DNA of 15,671 nucleotides, taken from assembly GCA_033764265.1 (NCBI GenBank), contig JANRJB010000050.1:1-15671 (forward strand). Direction: 5' to 3'. The stretch is from VGEM01 sp033764265. Its GTDB lineage: Bacteria > Pseudomonadota > Alphaproteobacteria > Rhodospirillales > Rhodospirillaceae. Below the pieces are notes generated by a model. The model worked only from the letters and a program-made list of their open reading frames with translations, was not told the origin of the DNA and made no database searches. Below are positions 7,743-14,172 of this stretch, in pieces (positions within the stretch are counted from its first letter, which is position 1; every line of letters starts with the position of its first letter). A program made the translations under genes and the position numbers.

Positions 7743-7828
7743 GAGCGGCGACCGCGCCTCAAACCTTCAAAAATTCACCACACAGCGGGCAAAGCCGCCC
7801 AAGAAAGCGATTTAGGCAGCCAAATTCC

Positions 7829-9046
7829 GTGACCGCGCCGGAGAAAATCAACCAAAGATCGAAATTACTGATTGGGATATTGACAGTATTGGTTGCAGGC
7901 GGTCCCGTGTCGACGGATCTGTACCTGCCGTCGCTCCCGTCGATCGGCGCGGATTTCGCCGCGCCGACGTCCGCGACCCAGTTGACCCTGAGCGTTTTCA
8001 TTGCCGGTTTCGCGCTGGGCACGCTGGTGTTCGGGCCGTTGTCGGACCGTTTCGGTCGCCGGCCCATGATGCTGGCGGGAATGGCGGTGTTTACCGCCGG
8101 CAGTATCGGCTGTGCCGGCGCGGGCAGCATCGAGACCTTGATTGCCTGGCGCCTGGTTGAGGCCTTCGGCGGTGGCGCCGGCCCGGTGCTGGCGCGCGCG
8201 GTGGTGCGCGACCTGTTCGCCCGCGAGGACGCCGCACGCACCTTGTCCTACATGGGCGCGGCGATGGCGGTCGCCCCGGCGCTGGCGCCGATGATCGGCG
8301 GGGCGATTCACTTGGGCTTCGGCTGGCGCGGACAGTTCTGGGCGCTGGCCGCGGCCGGTGGCGGCCTGCTGATCCTGGTGTGGGCGAGCGTTGCGGAGAC
8401 CAACCGGCACCCGGACCGCGACGCCGCGCGCCCGGCGCGGATCCTGCGTAACGTGTTCGCGCTGGTGTCCAACCGGGCGTTTATCGGCTTCGCGGCGACT
8501 TCGGGTTTTTCCTACGGCGGATTGTTCGGTTTCATTTCCGGCGGGGCGTTCGTGGTGATCGGCGTATTGGGCGTTGCGCCGGAGAGTTTTGGATTCTTGT
8601 TCGTGTTTGTGGCCGGCGGTTTCGTGGCGGGGTCCACCGTCGGCGGAGCGCTAGCCAAGCGCTGGGGCGTCGTGCGCATGATCGAAGCCGGCGTGTGGAC
8701 CGGCGTAGCGGCGGCCGGCATCGGCCTGGGGCTGGCGCTGGCCGGCATCGTCAGCCCGCTCAGCGTGATCGCGCCGGTCGCGGCGGTGTTCTTCGGCTGC
8801 GCGTTGGTGTTCCCCAGCGCCACCGCCGGCGCGATTGGTCCGTTTCCGCACATGGCCGGCACCGCCTCGAGCGTCGCCGGCTTCGTGCAGATGTCGATTG
8901 GCGCGGCGGTGGGGGCGGTGGTCGGTGCCACGCTGGACGGCACGACGCGCCCGCTGTTCGCGGTGATCCTGGCCTCGAGCCTGGTGGCGCTGGCGCTGTT
9001 CTATGCCGTGGTCAGGCCGGCGGATGCCCGCAGGACACCGGCCTAA
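7829..9046 (+). CDS. Bcr/CflA family MFS drug efflux transporter
   Basis: A 405-aa major facilitator of the 12-helix DHA1 group, closest in pattern to Bcr/CflA (bicyclomycin/chloramphenicol efflux). Helix 1 contains GGPVSTDLYLPSLPSIGADF, a pattern typical of Bcr. Motif A between helices 2 and 3 is GPLSDRFGRRPMML. Helices 4-5 contain RLVEAFGGGAGPVLARAVVR and a GGAI stretch near motif C. These proteins are proton-driven exporters at the inner membrane; the substrate cannot be told from sequence. The frame is open back to a TTG at 7733, which would add a 32-aa hydrophilic tail. The GTG at 7829 is preferred because it starts just before helix 1 and gives the usual length, but its AGGCAG ribosome site is weak. 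The stop overlaps that of the convergent PBP gene. Confidence 0.88.
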   Translation: MTAPEKINQRSKLLIGILTVLVAGGPVSTDLYLPSLPSIGADFAAPTSATQLTLSVFIAGFALGTLVFGPLSDRFGRRPMMLAGMAVFTAGSIGCAGAGSIETLIAWRLVEAFGGGAGPVLARAVVRDLFAREDAARTLSYMGAAMAVAPALAPMIGGAIHLGFGWRGQFWALAAAGGGLLILVWASVAETNRHPDRDAARPARILRNVFALVSNRAFIGFAATSGFSYGGLFGFISGGAFVVIGVLGVAPESFGFLFVFVAGGFVAGSTVGGALAKRWGVVRMIEAGVWTGVAAAGIGLGLALAGIVSPLSVIAPVAAVFFGCALVFPSATAGAIGPFPHMAGTASSVAGFVQMSIGAAVGAVVGATLDGTTRPLFAVILASSLVALALFYAVVRPADARRTPA

Positions 9047-10983
9047 TCGCCGAAGATCGACCGGAAAAAGCGCGCGATGGCGTTGGGTTCGGACGGCGGC
9101 GGCGCCAGGCCCGGCAAGTCGCGCGGTGTTCTGCCGATGTGGCCGGCAGCCATGACGTCGCGCCAGATGCGCGCCGGCACCCCGCCGCCGGTGACGCCTT
9201 TCATGCCCGCGCCCGAATCGTTGCCGACCCAGACGCCCGCCACCAGATCGGCCGAATAGCCGATGAACCAGGCGTCGCGAAAATCGGAACTGGTGCCGGT
9301 CTTGCCCGCGGCGGGAAAACCAAACGCCGCCGCCGTGCCGGTGCCGTACTCGATCACCCCGCGCAAGAGACCGTTCATCACCGCCACATGTTCGGGCGCG
9401 ACCACCGGTCCGAGGCCGGTGCCGGCCCGCCGATACAGCACGCCGCCCTGGCGATCGACGATCTCGGCGATGGCGTAGGGCAGTACGGCCGTGCCGCCGT
9501 TGGCGAAGGGCGCGTAGGCCGAGGTCAACTCGATCAGCGTGGTCTCCGAGGTGCCGAGCGCGACCGACAGGTCGGCCGGCATGTCCTCGGTGATGCCAAG
9601 TCGGCGGGCCTCGGCCGTGACGGCGGCGAGGCCCACGTCCTGCGCCACACGCACCGCCACGGTGTTGATCGACTCCGCCACAGCGTCGGCCACCGTGACG
9701 GGCCCGCGGTACTGGCCGGAGAAGTTCTGCGGCCGCCAGCCGCGGATTTCGATCGGCCCGTCGGTCACCAGGACATCGGGGCCATAGCCCGACTTGAGAC
9801 CGGCCAGGTAGACGAACGGCTTGAACGCCGAACCCGGCTGCCGCAAGGCCTGGGTGGCGCGGTTGAACTGGCTGTCGCCGTAGTCGCGACCGCCCACCAT
9901 GGCCTTGACCGCCCCGTCGGGCGCCAGCGCGACGACGGCGCCTTGCTCGATCTTTTGCGCCGCGCCGGCCGCGTCGAGATGCTTGGCCAGTGCCGCCTCG
10001 GCCGCGGCCTGCAGGCGGCCGTCGAGCGTGGTGCGCACCACGATGTCGCGGTCGACCTGGCCGACAAAGGATTCAACCTGGGTCATCACCCAGTCGGCGA
10101 AATAGCGCGCGCGCAAGGCGGGCCGCTTGGCCGCGGCCGCCGCCGTCAACACGCGCGGCGCGGTTTTTTCAGCCGCCTCGGCCTGGGCCCGCGTGATCAC
10201 GCCGGTATCAATCATGGTGTCGAGCACGATGCGCGCCCGCGCCTTGGCAAGCCCAGCATCCTTGGCGGGATTGTAGCGCGAGGGCGCCTTGAGCAGGCCG
10301 GCCAAAACGGCCGACTGATACAATGTCAGCTCGGCCGGGCTGCGGCCGAAGTAGCGTTCCGCCGCCGCCGCCACGCCATAGGTTCCGGTGCCGAGATAGG
10401 CGCGGTTGAGATAGACCTCGAGAATCTGCTGCTTGGTGAAGGTGCGTTCCAGCCACAGGGCCAACAGCATCTCACGCGCCTTGCGCGCCACCGTGCGCTC
10501 GGGCGTCAGGAACAGGTTCTTGGCCACCTGCTGGGTAATGGTGGAGCCGCCCTGGACGACGCGGCCGGCCTTGAGATTGGCCACCATGGCGCGGGCGAAA
10601 CCGCGCGCGTCGACCCCCGGATGGCGATAGAAGCGCCGGTCCTCGACCGCGATGACCGCGGCGGGCAGGTGCGCCGGCAGGTCGTCCAGCGTCACCGCCG
10701 CGCCGTAGATGTCGCCGAAGCTGACGAGCTCGGCCCCGGACGCATCGATAATCGACACATTGGGTCGTCGCGTCAGGACGGTTGTGTCGATGCTCGGCAG
10801 GCCCAGGGCGAAATAGCCCAGGACGAACGCGAGGCCGATGCCGGCCCACACCACCGCGGCGAGCAGGTTTGAAACCCAGCGCCCGAGCCGGCCGGGACGC
10901 CGGGGGCGGGCTTCGGCACGGGCGGACTGGCCCTCTCCGCCGCCGCGGCGCCGGCTCGTGCCCTGTCGCTTTTCCTCGGTCAT
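9043..10983 (-). CDS. Bifunctional class A penicillin-binding protein (PBP1A family)
   Basis: A 646-aa inner-membrane enzyme that polymerises lipid II and crosslinks peptidoglycan in the periplasm. A short basic cytoplasmic tail precedes a membrane helix at about residues 37-60. The glycosyltransferase (GT51) domain shows EDRRFYRHPGVD with catalytic E114, GGSTITQQVAKNLFL, RKAREMLLALWLER and EVYLNRAYLGTGTYGVAAAA. The transpeptidase domain shows the acyl-enzyme serine in SAFK (S385), the SxN motif SIN (S438) and KTGT (K561), so both activities should be intact. The frame is open upstream to 11487, but the ATG at 10983 gives a standard N-terminus and the region upstream is not conserved-looking. 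The ribosome binding site is weak. The length (about 650 aa) suits the shorter alphaproteobacterial PBP1A-like proteins without the extra OB insertion. Confidence 0.94.
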   Translation of the reverse strand: MTEEKRQGTSRRRGGGEGQSARAEARPRRPGRLGRWVSNLLAAVVWAGIGLAFVLGYFALGLPSIDTTVLTRRPNVSIIDASGAELVSFGDIYGAAVTLDDLPAHLPAAVIAVEDRRFYRHPGVDARGFARAMVANLKAGRVVQGGSTITQQVAKNLFLTPERTVARKAREMLLALWLERTFTKQQILEVYLNRAYLGTGTYGVAAAAERYFGRSPAELTLYQSAVLAGLLKAPSRYNPAKDAGLAKARARIVLDTMIDTGVITRAQAEAAEKTAPRVLTAAAAAKRPALRARYFADWVMTQVESFVGQVDRDIVVRTTLDGRLQAAAEAALAKHLDAAGAAQKIEQGAVVALAPDGAVKAMVGGRDYGDSQFNRATQALRQPGSAFKPFVYLAGLKSGYGPDVLVTDGPIEIRGWRPQNFSGQYRGPVTVADAVAESINTVAVRVAQDVGLAAVTAEARRLGITEDMPADLSVALGTSETTLIELTSAYAPFANGGTAVLPYAIAEIVDRQGGVLYRRAGTGLGPVVAPEHVAVMNGLLRGVIEYGTGTAAAFGFPAAGKTGTSSDFRDAWFIGYSADLVAGVWVGNDSGAGMKGVTGGGVPARIWRDVMAAGHIGRTPRDLPGLAPPPSEPNAIARFFRSIFGD

Positions 10984-11118
10984 GAATCTGGTTAGGTTGA
11001 CGGCCGGTTTCCGGTGCGGCGCAGGCGATACGCCGGGATTGCGGCAACAATGCGCCGCGCCGCCGCTCGGTTGCCCGCACCATGTGGGCGGCGACCGGCA
11101 AACACAAGCGAGATTGGC

Positions 11119-11123
11119 GAGGA
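11119..11123 (+). promoter_or_regulatory. Ribosome binding site that decides the start of the H1-tail/RHH protein
   Basis: GAGGA lies 7 nt before the ATG at 11131. The frame stays open upstream to 11014, but no comparable site precedes the earlier start candidates. The shorter 112-aa form is therefore annotated. Confidence 0.7.
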
Positions 11124-11130
11124 TCCCCCC

Positions 11131-11469
11131 ATGGCAAGCAAGGCGGCACGTAAATCGGCACGCAAGGCATCGCGCACGGCAGCGCGCGCGGGAACGGGCC
11201 GCAAGAGCGGCGCGCGCCGTGCCACGCCCCGGGCGGCGAAAACCGCGAAGGCGAAGCCCCCACTTCGGCGCGGCGCGCCCACACTGGTGGTTCCGGCCGA
11301 CCTGGAAAGCCGGTTGTTGGCCCTGGCCCTGCAGATGGAAAAAACCTTCGACGCCGTTCTGCTGCAGGCCCTGGCCGAGTTCGCCGACGCCTGGGAAGAC
11401 CACTTCCGCACGGTCGCGGCCCTGGCCGACGACGACGACCGCGTGCAGCTGTCCAATCGGCCCGCGTGA
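11131..11469 (+). CDS. Small DNA-binding protein: histone-H1-like basic tail plus probable ribbon-helix-helix domain
   Basis: A 112-aa protein with two unlike halves. Residues 1-48 are an alanine/lysine/arginine tail (17 of the first 47 residues are K or R, no acidic residue before D57) resembling the AKA-type tails of bacterial H1-like proteins. Residues 51-92 read as a ribbon-helix-helix unit: a strand (TLVVPADLE), helix A (SRLLALALQMEKT) and helix B (FDAVLLQALAEFADAWEDH), matching the usual pattern of VxLPxEL..RL..LA......S....ALxEF. An acidic DDDD follows at 100-103. RHH proteins bind operators as dimers; a long basic tail would add non-specific DNA contacts. It diverges from the PBP gene and is followed after 10 bp by a secreted protein gene. 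I do not recognise a named family; the RHH call is by pattern. Confidence 0.7.
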   Translation: MASKAARKSARKASRTAARAGTGRKSGARRATPRAAKTAKAKPPLRRGAPTLVVPADLESRLLALALQMEKTFDAVLLQALAEFADAWEDHFRTVAALADDDDRVQLSNRPA

Positions 11470-11479
11470 ACGCGACGCC

Positions 11480-12031
11480 ATGCGCACGCGGCATCGCGGC
11501 CTTGTCGCCGGCTTGCTGATTCTGAACTTCTGTTGCGGCGCGATGGCGCAAACGCCGGCGGCGCGCTATGCCCCCGAGTTCGAGCCGCTGGCCTATTTGG
11601 CGGGGTCGTGTTGGCAGGGTCCGCTGTCGGAGTTCGTGCGCAACCGGTCCGGTTCAGGCGCCGGCGAGCTGTTGCACTGCGCGGAGTGGATTTTGAACGG
11701 CCACGCCTTGCGCGACACGCTGTGGGTCGAGGGCGCCAACCCGCCCGTGCGCGGCGAGACCACGTACTACTTCGACCTGGAAACCCAGACGCTGCGCTAC
11801 ATTTTCTGGTCGGTCGATGGCCCCCATTCGGTCGGCACGGTCAAAGTGGACGGCGACACGCTGATCTTCGACGACGAACGTCTGGTCGGGCGCCGCGGCA
11901 TCATTCACTTCCGCACCACCTTCACGCGGACCGGGCCCGATACCTACGTCCAGGATCGCCAGCGCCAAGGCTCCGACGGGGTGTGGACCAACCTGCCGCC
12001 CACCACCTACATCCGCCGACCCGGGAAGTGA
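11480..12031 (+). CDS. Secreted protein of unknown function, probably a small beta-barrel
   Basis: A 183-aa protein with a signal peptide (MRTRHRGLVAGLLILNFCCG then AMA) likely cleaved before Q24; the cysteines at 18-19 do not form a lipobox. The mature part has LAYLAGSCWQG near its start, then AEWILNG, TTYYFDLETQTLRYIFWSVD, HSVGTVKVDGDTLIFDDERL and YVQDRQRQGSDGVW. This alternation of short strands recalls lipocalin-like DUF1579-type proteins, in which an LAG-W motif opens the barrel; that assignment is tentative. C44 and C67 could form a disulfide in the periplasm. The ATG at 11480 is chosen because it opens the signal peptide, although the frame is open further upstream. It begins 10 bp after the H1-tail/RHH gene and is probably cotranscribed with it. 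It converges on the DUF1838 gene. Confidence 0.78.
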   Translation: MRTRHRGLVAGLLILNFCCGAMAQTPAARYAPEFEPLAYLAGSCWQGPLSEFVRNRSGSGAGELLHCAEWILNGHALRDTLWVEGANPPVRGETTYYFDLETQTLRYIFWSVDGPHSVGTVKVDGDTLIFDDERLVGRRGIIHFRTTFTRTGPDTYVQDRQRQGSDGVWTNLPPTTYIRRPGK

Positions 12032-12045
12032 CCGCCTCGCGCGGT
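12031..12045. terminator. Weak hairpin between convergent genes
   Basis: ACCGC at 12031-12035 and GCGGT at 12041-12045 form a 5-bp stem with a 5-nt loop, within and just after the last base of the upstream stop codon and before the convergent stop at 12053. There is no T-run on either side. It could help end transcription from both directions, but the support is only position and a short stem. Confidence 0.2.
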
Positions 12046-12052
12046 GATGCGC

Positions 12053-12925
12053 TTATCCGCCGACCGGACCCAGCAGCGCCTTCGGATCCTCGAACACGTC
12101 CGGATGCAGTTTCTTGGTCAGCGCCACGTAGTTCGGCGGCAGCTGATCGATCGAGGCCACGGTTCGGCCGGCGGCGTTGCCGAGCAGGAACCCGGGCCGG
12201 TCGCCCATCTTCAGCCACGGGCGCCAGTTGACCATGGCGTTGTAGTGCACCTCGGCCGGCACCGCGGCTTGCTTGGGATCGAGCACGTCGGCGACGCGGC
12301 CCGACCAGTTGGTGACGGAGTTGAGCGTGAAGCCCGGCCGACCGTCGGCCGCGGGGGTATGGGCCAGGATTTCCTCGATCAGCCAGACATGATCGTTGAC
12401 CACGCGCAGCGGCAGGAACGCCTGCCTGACGTCCCGGCCGGCGGACTCGCCGGGCGGGATGATGCGGCCGTTCGGGCCCAGATGAATATGATGCGGGCCG
12501 GCACGGGTGACGGGCACCTCGACGGTTTCGCCGGTATAGGGGTTCTTGAACGTCTCCAGGCGTTCGCCGGTGTTCCAGTCGGTGAAGTAGGCCACCTCGA
12601 AGGTCTTGCCGTCATAGGTGCCATCGGCGCGTGCGGCGTAGCGGTTCACCACCGCGGCCAGCACGCCGTAGAGCGGCGTCATGCGATTGTCGACCACGCC
12701 GTAGTACAGGCCCTGGACGAAACCGAAGCAGACCCGGTCGTCGGTGGCGCCGAACAGCTTCATCACCGCGTTCATGCGGCGTTCCGGCGCGTTGAGATCG
12801 ACGGTGGCCGCCGCCGCTGTCGGCGCGATGCCAAGCCCCGGGGCGAACAGCGTTGCGGCCGAGAACCCCAGCGCCGAATGGGCCAGCATATCGCGGCGGG
12901 TGGGCGAGAACGAACGATCGGGCAT
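12053..12925 (-). CDS. DUF1838 family protein, Tat-exported
   Basis: A 290-aa protein with a twin-arginine signal (PTRRDML, R10-R11, then a hydrophobic stretch to AAAATV near residue 41), so it should be exported folded to the periplasm. The mature part begins with LNAPERRMNAVMKLFGATDD and continues with FTDWNTGERLETFKNPYTGE, GPHHIHLGPNG and NYVALTKKLHPDVF. I recognise this as the DUF1838 type, whose biochemical role is unknown; Tat export suggests folding or cofactor binding in the cytoplasm. The HHIH stretch could be a metal site, but this is a guess. An AGGAG ribosome binding site at 12933-12937 sits 7 nt before the ATG and supports the start. It follows the four-helix membrane protein gene by 30 bp on the same strand. 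Confidence 0.82.
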   Translation of the reverse strand: MPDRSFSPTRRDMLAHSALGFSAATLFAPGLGIAPTAAAATVDLNAPERRMNAVMKLFGATDDRVCFGFVQGLYYGVVDNRMTPLYGVLAAVVNRYAARADGTYDGKTFEVAYFTDWNTGERLETFKNPYTGETVEVPVTRAGPHHIHLGPNGRIIPPGESAGRDVRQAFLPLRVVNDHVWLIEEILAHTPAADGRPGFTLNSVTNWSGRVADVLDPKQAAVPAEVHYNAMVNWRPWLKMGDRPGFLLGNAAGRTVASIDQLPPNYVALTKKLHPDVFEDPKALLGPVGG

Positions 12926-12955
12926 GGGCGATCTCCTGCGGTTGACGCCCGCAGC

Positions 12956-13399
12956 TTACGCTGGGCGGGACGGTTTGCGATCGGTGATCGTACGCAGCCA
13001 GGGGAGCAGGGCGAAGCCGACTTGGGCGGCCAGGCCGGCCAGGGCCGCGGCCTGGCGATAGGTGGCCAGATGATCCGCCGGGCTGCGGCCGAAGGCCAAG
13101 ACCGACACGCCCAGTTCGGCCAACATCAACAGCGCGAAGGCGAGCCCGCCCATCAACAGGCGCGGCGCGGCGCGCGCGGGCACCGCGAACCGGCGGACGC
13201 ACCAGCCCGCCGCCAGCCACGACACCGCCAGCATGACCGGCAGCTCCAGCGCCACGGCGCCGAAGTCGCCGATCAACGGCACGACCAGCATCACCCGCAC
13301 CGTGCCGAGCGCGAACCCGACCGAGAACGCGATGGCGAAGTAGGCGAGGGCGGCAGCCTTCGGCCGCCCGAGACGGACCGACCGCGGCCTTACAGACAA
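12956..13399 (-). CDS. Four-helix integral membrane protein of unknown function
   Basis: A 147-aa hydrophobic protein with about four membrane segments: roughly residues 16-36 (AALAYFAIAFSVGFALGTVR), 41-65, 80-103 (LLMGGLAFALLMLAELGVSV) and 115-135. GFALGTVRVMLVVPLIGD and MGGLAFALLMLAELG look conserved-family-like, but I cannot name the family or a function. The farthest start is a TTG at 13399 with no ribosome binding site in front, so the true start is uncertain. The frame stays open upstream through the end of the toxin gene without another start codon that I can see. The next gene on this strand is the DUF1838 protein, 30 bp downstream, and the two could form a unit. Codon use is G+C-rich like the core genes, unlike the TA pair upstream. 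Confidence 0.65.
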   Translation of the reverse strand: MSVRPRSVRLGRPKAAALAYFAIAFSVGFALGTVRVMLVVPLIGDFGAVALELPVMLAVSWLAAGWCVRRFAVPARAAPRLLMGGLAFALLMLAELGVSVLAFGRSPADHLATYRQAAALAGLAAQVGFALLPWLRTITDRKPSRPA

Positions 13400-13442
13400 G
13401 GCGGCACCGCTGCAGGGATCACTCTGATGAATTCCGACGACA

Positions 13443-13811
13443 TCAATCGCGCAACTTGGACTCGATCAACTCCAGTGCCGCGTCTAATTCAGGCAGGTCG
13501 ATGGTAATTGTCCGCCAGACCAGAGGTGGCATGACGCGATCGTCGTACTCGTGAGCGAGAAAGTTGCGAAACCTGACAGGATCGATCCACGGACCACCGG
13601 GAAGAAGCGCTTCGAGATCGACTTTGACGGACAGATCCTTCAAGGCCTCGCCCAATGCAATAAACGCCCGTTCACACGCATACTGCGTTCGTTCGTCTGC
13701 CAGGTAGCCTTCCATGTCCAGCCCGACAGTCCACCTACGAATGCGCACCACATGGTCGCGCGCGTGGCGGACGATTTCACGGGGACCACGTTTTGACCGC
13801 TCAGTAGACAC
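13443..13811 (-). CDS. hepT: HepT-like HEPN ribonuclease toxin (DUF86)
   Basis: A 122-aa all-helical protein of the HepT/DUF86 family. The signature Rx4HxY is RNFLAHEY (R82, N83, H87, Y89), the catalytic motif of HEPN ribonucleases and also the site where MntA attaches AMP to the tyrosine. YACERAFIALGEALKDL at residues 44-60 is the usual family helix. The start is a GTG at 13811 that overlaps the end of the antitoxin gene by 11 bp, so translation is likely coupled. Order is antitoxin then toxin. All catalytic residues are present, so the toxin should be active if unmodified. Local G+C is lower than in the flanking genes, suggesting acquisition. Its end lies 43 bp upstream of the membrane protein start, on the same strand. 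Confidence 0.88.
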   Translation of the reverse strand: MSTERSKRGPREIVRHARDHVVRIRRWTVGLDMEGYLADERTQYACERAFIALGEALKDLSVKVDLEALLPGGPWIDPVRFRNFLAHEYDDRVMPPLVWRTITIDLPELDAALELIESKLRD

Positions 13812-14103
13812 GAACGATCTCTGACGCGATCTTCCGCTTCAGTTCGGGTGCATGGTCAAGACCCTCTTGGGCGATCAGGTCAACACGGCGCTGAAAGATG
13901 GTTTCGAGAATTTCCTGAGCGCGAACCATGCGGAACAGCGTCATCGGTCGGTCCGAAAAACCGTCAATGATGAGATCGATGTCGCTGGCCTCGGCTGCTC
14001 GATCGCGCGCAATCGACCCAAACAACGAGACATGCGCGATGCCGGCTTGTCTCAGCGTGTCGGCGTGAGAATTCAATATGTGGATGACATGTTCGCGGCG
14101 CAT
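13801..14103 (-). CDS. mntA: MntA-like MNT nucleotidyltransferase antitoxin
   Basis: A 100-aa minimal nucleotidyltransferase. The MNT motif GSx10DxD is present as G29-S30 and D41-x-D43 (LFGSIARDRAAEASDIDLII), and the third acidic residue is probably D75 in RRVDLIA. In characterised HepT/MntA pairs this enzyme silences the toxin by AMPylating the tyrosine of its Rx4HxY motif, rather than by simple binding. The full set of catalytic residues suggests it is active. The ATG at 14103 lies 69 bp downstream of the gyrB stop on the same strand; an A+T-richer stretch (14104-14125) precedes it, but no clear promoter is seen. By my count 13861-14040 is 57% G+C (two of three 60-base blocks 53%), against about 65% in gyrB. 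Confidence 0.9.
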   Translation of the reverse strand: MRREHVIHILNSHADTLRQAGIAHVSLFGSIARDRAAEASDIDLIIDGFSDRPMTLFRMVRAQEILETIFQRRVDLIAQEGLDHAPELKRKIASEIVRVY

Positions 14104-14172
14104 GCTTCAGCATAACAAATTCGGGAGCAGCGCGCACTAGACTCACCGTAGCGCTCGCTCGCGTGCGATCGC

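Larger units (their letters stand above)
7270..7828. other. A+T-richer divergent intergenic region (559 bp)
   Basis: No convincing gene lies between the cell wall hydrolase start and the efflux transporter start. By my count 7501-7860 is 53% G+C, with a minimum of 43% at 7681-7740, against about 65-70% in the flanking genes. It must carry the promoters of both divergent genes. It also holds a DnaA-box nonamer, an inverted repeat and a repeated octamer, listed separately. A short open frame on the plus strand at 7348-7617 shows no recognisable family and no good ribosome binding site, so it is left out. No tRNA or rRNA was seen. The first half (7290-7500) is ordinary G+C-rich DNA with nothing recognisable. 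Confidence 0.7.
7671..7855. repeat. Three copies of the octamer TTGGTTGA
   Basis: TTGGTTGA occurs at 7671-7678 and 7733-7740 in direct orientation, and inverted (TCAACCAA) at 7848-7855, just inside the transporter gene. A further seven-base match (TTGGTTG) lies at about 7889-7895. The two direct copies flank the candidate -10 region. This clustering suggests a regulatory site but could be a by-product of local composition. Confidence 0.3.

Noticed and set aside
8695..10872. Very long plus-strand open frame (725 codons) antisense to the PBP gene
   Set aside because: The opposite strand encodes a PBP with all GT51 and transpeptidase motifs in order; this frame is full of G/R/H-rich low-complexity sequence and crosses the end of the efflux gene in another frame.
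11081..11096. Possible operator hairpin GCCCGCACC-ATG-TGGGC between PBP and the H1-tail/RHH gene
   Set aside because: Only four to five pairs match without a bulge, which is expected by chance in G+C-rich DNA.
14125..14172. Possible terminator hairpin after gyrB (GCGCTCGCTCGCG...GCGATCGC)
   Set aside because: The stems pair imperfectly and no T-run follows on the minus strand; GCGATCGC is a self-palindrome but too short to call a terminator.
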